A stretch of DNA of 21,512 nt, taken from positions 1-21,512 of the forward strand of contig LRSR01013205.1 of the NCBI GenBank assembly GCA_001579985.1. Reading direction: 5' to 3'. How positions within the stretch are numbered: the stretch's first letter is position 1; each line of letters begins with the position of its first letter. The notes under the pieces were generated by a model that did no database searches, was not told where the DNA came from, and saw only the letters and a list, made by a program, of their open reading frames with translations. The DNA comes from Hypsibius dujardini (lineage: Eukaryota > Tardigrada > Eutardigrada > Parachela > Hypsibiidae). Positions 18,050-21,512 of this stretch are shown piece after piece. A program made the position numbers and the translations under genes.

Positions 18050-18380
18050 ATGCGCGGCTTCTTTTTGTGCCACTTCATGACGGCATCCAGTTTGTTTATG
18101 GTCAGCTCTGGAGGTTGCCTCAACGTGGAACTGCTCATCTATGGGCTGTGGCCACCGGCGATGCTGCAGGCCATTCCGTTAGCCGGTCCGGGATTCGACA
18201 TTGGTATTGACGAGGCCAACCAAGAACTTTCCGATATTTTAAGAATTAAGCGGACCTATATTTCTGGTCTGGAGGTTGCGGGTTGTGAGGATACCGGAGC
18301 TTATTTTGACCAAATATCCCGTCATTATTACGGCTATACGGAACAGCAGAATGACAGTCTGCTGATTTTAGTCTATCTCG
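18050..18380 (+). CDS. Receptor exon 1: signal peptide and first lobe
   Basis: It starts at the ATG giving MRGFFLCHFMTASSLFM as signal peptide; the second Met (residue 10) is an alternative start. It continues to SLLILVYLG and ends in phase 1 before GTGCG. Confidence 0.8.
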
Positions 18381-21300
18381 GTGCGTTTGTTTAAGTCCAG
18401 AAAATGGCAAAGATAAATTACCTAGGTCCCACGTGTTTCATTTGTAGGCTGTGGCGACTCTACAATTTTCGGTCATTTGGCCAGAGGTGAGTTCAGCGTC
18501 TGGACCTGCACATCTAAACGTTTATCGTTTTCATAAATGTGTCTGTGTCTGTGTCTGTGTCTGTGTCTGTGTCTGTGTCTGTGTCTGTGTCTGTGTCTGT
18601 GTCTGTGTCTATGTCTTTGTCTTTGTCTTTGTCTTTGTCTGTGTCTGTGTTTTTTCTCTTTCTTTTCTGTTTTCTTTTGCAGAATGGAAAATTCTTGCCA
18701 TTTCCGGGTAATATTGTGCTCATTCTGAAAGAATTATCATGTGGCGCCAGTTGGTTAAAATGATTTTACCGTTTAACCTCTTTTTCAGTGGAGCCTCCTA
18801 TCCCGATCAACGAGACCGGGTGCTATATCCAACTGCATTGGCAACCGGACCGTTTCAGTTTGAACTATATTCTACCATGTTCGAGAAAGTCTGTGAGGCC
18901 TTCAACTGGTCTCGAGTGGGCCTTGCCTATGACACTTCCGGTGCCATTCCTTTCCCCACGGAAATCTACGATGCTTTCTCATCGAGTGGAAGCGTGCGGT
19001 CTGGAAAGCTACAATTACAGCTTTTCCCAATCCCACCGGAAGCGAATCACAAAACCATCCTGCAGAAAATCTCTCAAGCTGCTCGAGGTTCGTCGAAAAC
19101 AACGCCAAAAACTCCCCATAATTTTAATCTCATAAAACTATTTTGAACTAATACTTGTCGAATCGTGACACTTTGAATTGCTGAAATGGATTTAACGTGA
19201 CCGGATGAATAGGTAAAAGTGGCAATTACTGGGATTTATTTATAGTGAACTCAATGGAAAACCTCTTTTCTAATTCCACAGTTGTTTTCATATCTGGAGC
19301 ACCTGCCTTGATTAGAAAATTTATGGTAAGCATATTTTTGGGTTTCTAATTATCAGACGCAAGATTTAACAACCACTCGTCAGCCGTTATTTTGGTCAGT
19401 AAAAGCTGTAATTCACAATGCATAATATTTATCGCCTTTCAGGAAAGTCTTTTTGAGGATCAAAAAGCGCTGTCGAATTGTGCCTAAATCTTGCGTCTCA
19501 TAAGTTAGAAGTAGAAAAATAAAAACTATCAACAAATTGGCCATTTCTCTAATTTTTTAAGATCCGGACGTTGGAGCAGAACATGACCTCCCATAACGAT
19601 TATGTATGTTATGAAAAAATCTGCAGTACATTGCAGTATATTGCAGTACGAGTATATTGAACCGAATATTACGAGTTCACTTTTAATCGACTGGATTTAA
19701 GGTATGGATCACTGTGGATCTGCCCGAGCAATCTATTGGGCCAGTGACCTGGTATCGAAACGACTCGGACGATGAGGTATATTTTAGTCCAGGTGTCATG
19801 TCAGTGAGCGAACACTTGCACATGATCAGTTTGAACCAAAAGAAGATATATACTGTTTTTAAGAATTTTATTTCAGGTCGCTCTCGAAGCTTTTGGCAGC
19901 TTAATACAGATGATAACCTGCTTCGACCACGATCCGGAAGCAAATCGTTTGTTAAAGGGTCGAATACGCCGGAAGGCGGGCGAAATGTATGGCTACCGCT
20001 ATGCACCTGACAGGGAGGTACTACTTACCATGTGGTTGCCCCAAAAATATGTAAATGTGGTTGCCCCAAAAATATTGTCGCTCTTTCAATGTCCTCAATA
20101 AATCAGTTGAACGAAGAATCGGTCCAATTTCGGGTCATCTAGTTGTCGATTCTATTCGTAGTCACTAGTAACAAATCAAATTTGAATCTATTGACACCAA
20201 ATAATACTAGCATTTGTTTAAGGTTAGGGGGCGCAGCTTTGGTCAAAATGTGAGAGGGTATACTCGCAGTTCCGCTATCCTTCGAGAAGCACGTATACCT
20301 CTACCCGCTCACTTCCGAAACATATACAGTGTGTTGCTGATATCGATCGATGCTCGGTTAAACTTGGAATGGGATAGTGTCCAAAAAAGTTGATGTCCAG
20401 AAAAGTTGATGTCCTCAGTATGTAAATAAAGTCCTAATAAGCGGATCCTTAGAAGTCATGGTGTAACGGTTGGGTCCCCACACTAGTCCGTAACCATGGC
20501 ATGCCATATTATGACCGAGTGTTGTAGAGTTAGCTTTTGCGAGATTCAATTCACTGTGTGATCGAGGAGTAACGTGAGTGCGAGTTCGACTTCACAAGAT
20601 CAGTTGCTCCTTTCTCATCTAGCGAGCGGTTGCTCTCATCAGTCAGAGATTTCTCATCTGACGATCGTTTCTCTCATCAAGCAGATCTAGCAAGCGGGTT
20701 CTTTCCGCCATTTTGTCCGACCTTCAGTAATAATTCCATCTTTACTCCGGTTCATTTATTCATCCAGTCATTCAACCACACAGTCACACAGCCATCCAGT
20801 CATTCAGTCACACAGTCATTCAGTCACACAGTCAACTGCCATGCTTGGGAACAGCTTCCCACGGTGTCCATGGCTCTAGCAGGTCTGTCGTATCCATTGA
20901 TCAACGAGCAGCTGCCAGTAAATACCTTCCTGGAAAGTATCACTTCAAATCGCGTATCCAGTCAGCAGTCACAATGGCCAGGAATATAATTCAAAACTGG
21001 TTGGCTGGAAATGAGGATGGAATCCTCGTATCTCTGATTAGATTTTACGTGGGTTTCGTTGATAACATATTTATTCTCCATTTAGCCCAGCGAATTTGCC
21101 ACGTCTAGCTACTTGATTACAAAGATGCTGGCGAGCGTAGGTTTTTTTAATCCAATAACAACCTCGCCCTCCCCAAGTGTCAGGAAGGTAATATGAAAAT
21201 AATAAGCCTTTTATGCTTATTCAGGTCATCAATGACTCAATTCAACGAGGTCTCGACATTAGCAACGGTCGGTTACTCGCGCATCAGTTCCTCAATACCA

Positions 21301-21512
21301 CCTACACCGCCGGGCCGATTGGTCGGCTTTTTATCGACAGTTTCGGAGAGCGACAAAGTAAAATTTGCCTGTCGCCCTTCAACCATTCCCACGGAAGGTT
21401 CACGGTTCGTTTCAGCTCAAAAATATTAAGAATTTCACTCTATAGCGTTCGACTTAAACCCAGGGGGAGGGCGGCTCGTTTAGGTTCTTTACAAGCTGGA
21501 ACCAGGACCCCT
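18050..21512 (+). CDS. Natriuretic-peptide-receptor / receptor guanylyl cyclase-like ligand-binding region, partial
   Basis: Exons by eye: 18050-18380, 18448-18486, 18683-18707, 18789-19087, 19282-19325, 19562-19603, 19702-19776, 19877-20017, about 21016-21090, and 21225 to the window end. Phases agree at every join through exon 8 (332 codons). The chain is an extracellular ANF-receptor-type ligand-binding domain: signal peptide, first lobe (GPGFDIGIDEANQEL), the core phrase LAREWKILAISGGASYPD, the second lobe from FNWSRVGLAYDT, then ARVVFISGAPALIRKFM, NDYVWITVDLPEQ, and late in the domain GFVDNIFILHLAQ and INDSIQRG-DISNG with FIDSFGER, which follow the order in NPR-A, NPR-B and NPR-C. Six N-glycosylation sequons occur. 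The transmembrane, kinase-like and cyclase domains would lie beyond 21512, so it cannot be told whether this is a cyclase or a clearance-type receptor. Confidence 0.85.
18448..18486 (+). CDS. Receptor exon 2, 39 nt
   Basis: Acceptor TTTGTAG, donor AGAG|GTGAG. It encodes GCGDSTIFGHLAR, which matches the family phrase around the conserved G-C and the helix start LA. Confidence 0.78.
18538..18650. repeat. (TGTGTC)n hexanucleotide microsatellite
   Basis: About 11 units of TGTGTC are followed by TTTGTC variants, lying in receptor intron 2 and ending 32 bp before the microexon. The Cys-Val, Ser-Val or Asp-Thr repeats it would encode are not protein. Confidence 0.95.
18683..18707 (+). CDS. Receptor exon 3, 25-nt microexon
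   Basis: Acceptor TTTTGCAG, donor CCGG|GTAAT. It supplies EWKILAIS plus part of a Gly codon and is needed to keep the frame: without it exons 2 and 4 join out of frame and the conserved W-x-I-x-x-I-S-G-G-A phrase is lost. Confidence 0.8.
18789..19087 (+). CDS. Receptor exon 4: core of the ligand-binding fold
   Basis: Acceptor TTTTTCAG; the first base completes Gly. It encodes GASYPDQRDRVLYPT, then FNWSRVGLAYD, and ends KISQAAR before GTTCG in phase 1. Two overlapping open frames in this stretch are shadows. Confidence 0.83.
19282..19325 (+). CDS. Receptor exon 5, 44 nt
   Basis: Acceptor TTCCACAG, donor ATG|GTAAG. It encodes VFISGAPALIRKFM, the strand and helix of the second lobe. Confidence 0.8.
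19353..19500. mobile_element. 148-bp TA-flanked MITE in receptor intron 5
   Basis: Ends TCAGACGCAAGATTTA and, reverse-complemented, TGAGACGCAAGATTTA, both flanked by TA (19351-19352, 19501-19502). It makes up most of the 236-bp intron, so without it and one TA the intron would be about 86 bp, like its neighbours. Confidence 0.82.
19562..19603 (+). CDS. Receptor exon 6, 42 nt
   Basis: Acceptor TTTTTTAAG, donor TAT|GTATG. It encodes IRTLEQNMTSHNDY with a sequon, matching the family helix before the strand YV-I-VD. Confidence 0.75.
19702..19776 (+). CDS. Receptor exon 7, 75 nt
   Basis: Acceptor GATTTAAG, donor GAG|GTATA, phase 0 on both sides. It encodes VWITVDLPEQSIGPVTWYR and an acidic end NDSDDE. 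Confidence 0.8.
19877..20017 (+). CDS. Receptor exon 8, 141 nt
   Basis: Acceptor TTTCAG, donor GAG|GTACT, phase 0. It encodes VALEAFGSLIQMITCF and a basic helix (RLLKGRIRRKAGEMYGYRY), matching the family stretch after the second lobe's strand. An alternative donor 33 bp further (TAT|GTAAA) would add 11 residues. Confidence 0.75.
20018..21015. other. Large receptor intron 8 with inserted repeats
   Basis: The other receptor introns are 67-236 bp; this one is about 1 kb. It opens with a 25-bp period direct repeat (20030-20050 and 20055-20075). A block from about 20464 starts TGTAACGGTTGGGTCCCC and leads to TCATC- and CAGTCA-rich repeats up to 20834. One frame near 20880-20930 has a phrase (YPLINEQLPVNTFLESI) loosely like a retroelement Gag. 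It is plausibly a fragment of an LTR element; no full element or paired LTR is seen. Confidence 0.4.
20764..20834. repeat. Tandem CAGTCATTCAGTCACA-type repeat
   Basis: Short imperfect units of CAGTCAY and CACACAGTCA alternate over about 70 bp. Simple-sequence expansion within the inserted block of intron 8. Confidence 0.8.
21016..21090 (+). CDS. Receptor exon 9, boundaries uncertain
   Basis: The phrase GFVDNIFILHLAQ aligns with the family's F-H-D-A-I-L-L-Y segment and must precede the next exon's VINDSIQRG. However, CAG is followed by CG, not GT; the nearest in-phase GT is 12 bp further (after CAC, 21102) and would add RICH. The acceptor is also poor: GAG before 21016 fits the phase but has no pyrimidine tract. 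Confidence 0.4.
21225..21512 (+). CDS. Receptor exon 10, runs to window end
   Basis: Acceptor TTATTCAG. It encodes VINDSIQRGLDISNG, FLNTTYTAGPIGRLF and DSFGER, the family pattern before the membrane-proximal part, then a stretch compatible with G-x-F-x-V. The true 3' end is uncertain: a GT donor is possible at 21358, and the last 37 bp belong to a repeat, so the coding part probably stops before about 21476. Confidence 0.6.
21476..21512 (+). repeat. End of another copy of the GPCR-intron element
   Basis: GCTCGTTTAGGTTCTTTACA and the following AGCTGGAACCAGGACCCCT match the terminus of the element at 11849-12138, right-end version. The copy continues beyond the window. Confidence 0.75.

Noticed and set aside
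18451-18763. Open frames coding Cys-Val, Ser-Val or Asp-Thr repeats
   Set aside because: Artefacts of the TGTGTC microsatellite in a receptor intron.
20222-20290. Third copy of repeat family R2 (GGGGGCGCAGCTTTGG)
   Set aside because: Only one short block is similar; the other landmarks and their spacing are absent.
20870-20990. Receptor exon carrying VNTFLES, which resembles VNMFVEG of NPR-C
   Set aside because: The frame diverges immediately after, has no fitting donor, and GFVDNIFILHLAQ further down is a better match for the same segment.

Overview
The window is nuclear DNA of an invertebrate animal. Its genes are split by many short GT-AG introns, and it holds an animal white-type ABCG transporter, a rhodopsin-like GPCR, an extracellular ligand-binding domain of the natriuretic peptide receptor / receptor guanylyl cyclase type, and many short inverted-repeat DNA elements. 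A tardigrade is my best guess, because such GPCRs and receptor cyclases are numerous there. This is inference; nothing in the sequence fixes the taxon.

Layout. 1-1213: upstream DNA or intron, no gene recognised. 1214-4811 (+): last three exons of a white-subfamily ABCG half-transporter; the ATP-binding half lies outside the window or is missing. 4812-6420: 3' UTR, then an 824-bp fold-back element (5401-6224) inserted in an older dispersed repeat. 6866-7599 (-): a two-exon gene for a 197-residue secreted protein of unknown family, with a TATA box and a poly(A) signal. 7600-11498: repeat-rich DNA without a convincing gene, including a hAT-like MITE and a solo-LTR-like fossil. 11499-12920 (-): a two-exon rhodopsin-like GPCR with one in-frame stop between TM2 and TM3; its intron is filled by an inverted-repeat element carrying a 33-bp minisatellite. 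12921-18049: mostly repeats (second copies of two dispersed families, hAT-like debris, TA-flanked MITEs and a second solo-LTR-like copy with a MITE nested in it) and one weak candidate for a small secreted peptide. 18050-21512 (+): N-terminal ligand-binding region of a natriuretic-peptide-receptor-like protein in about ten exons, including a 25-nt microexon; it runs off the window end.

The four genes are on both strands, are not an operon, and show no common pathway beyond three of them being membrane or secreted proteins. I found no new multi-gene system. The most informative features are the nested transposon events: two insertions have an empty site elsewhere in the same window, which fixes element boundaries and target-site duplications. 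The most informative gene-level features are the GPCR stop codon, the receptor microexon beside a GU-rich hexanucleotide repeat, and the irregular ninth receptor exon. Exon joins were made by eye from splice-site phase and family resemblance.
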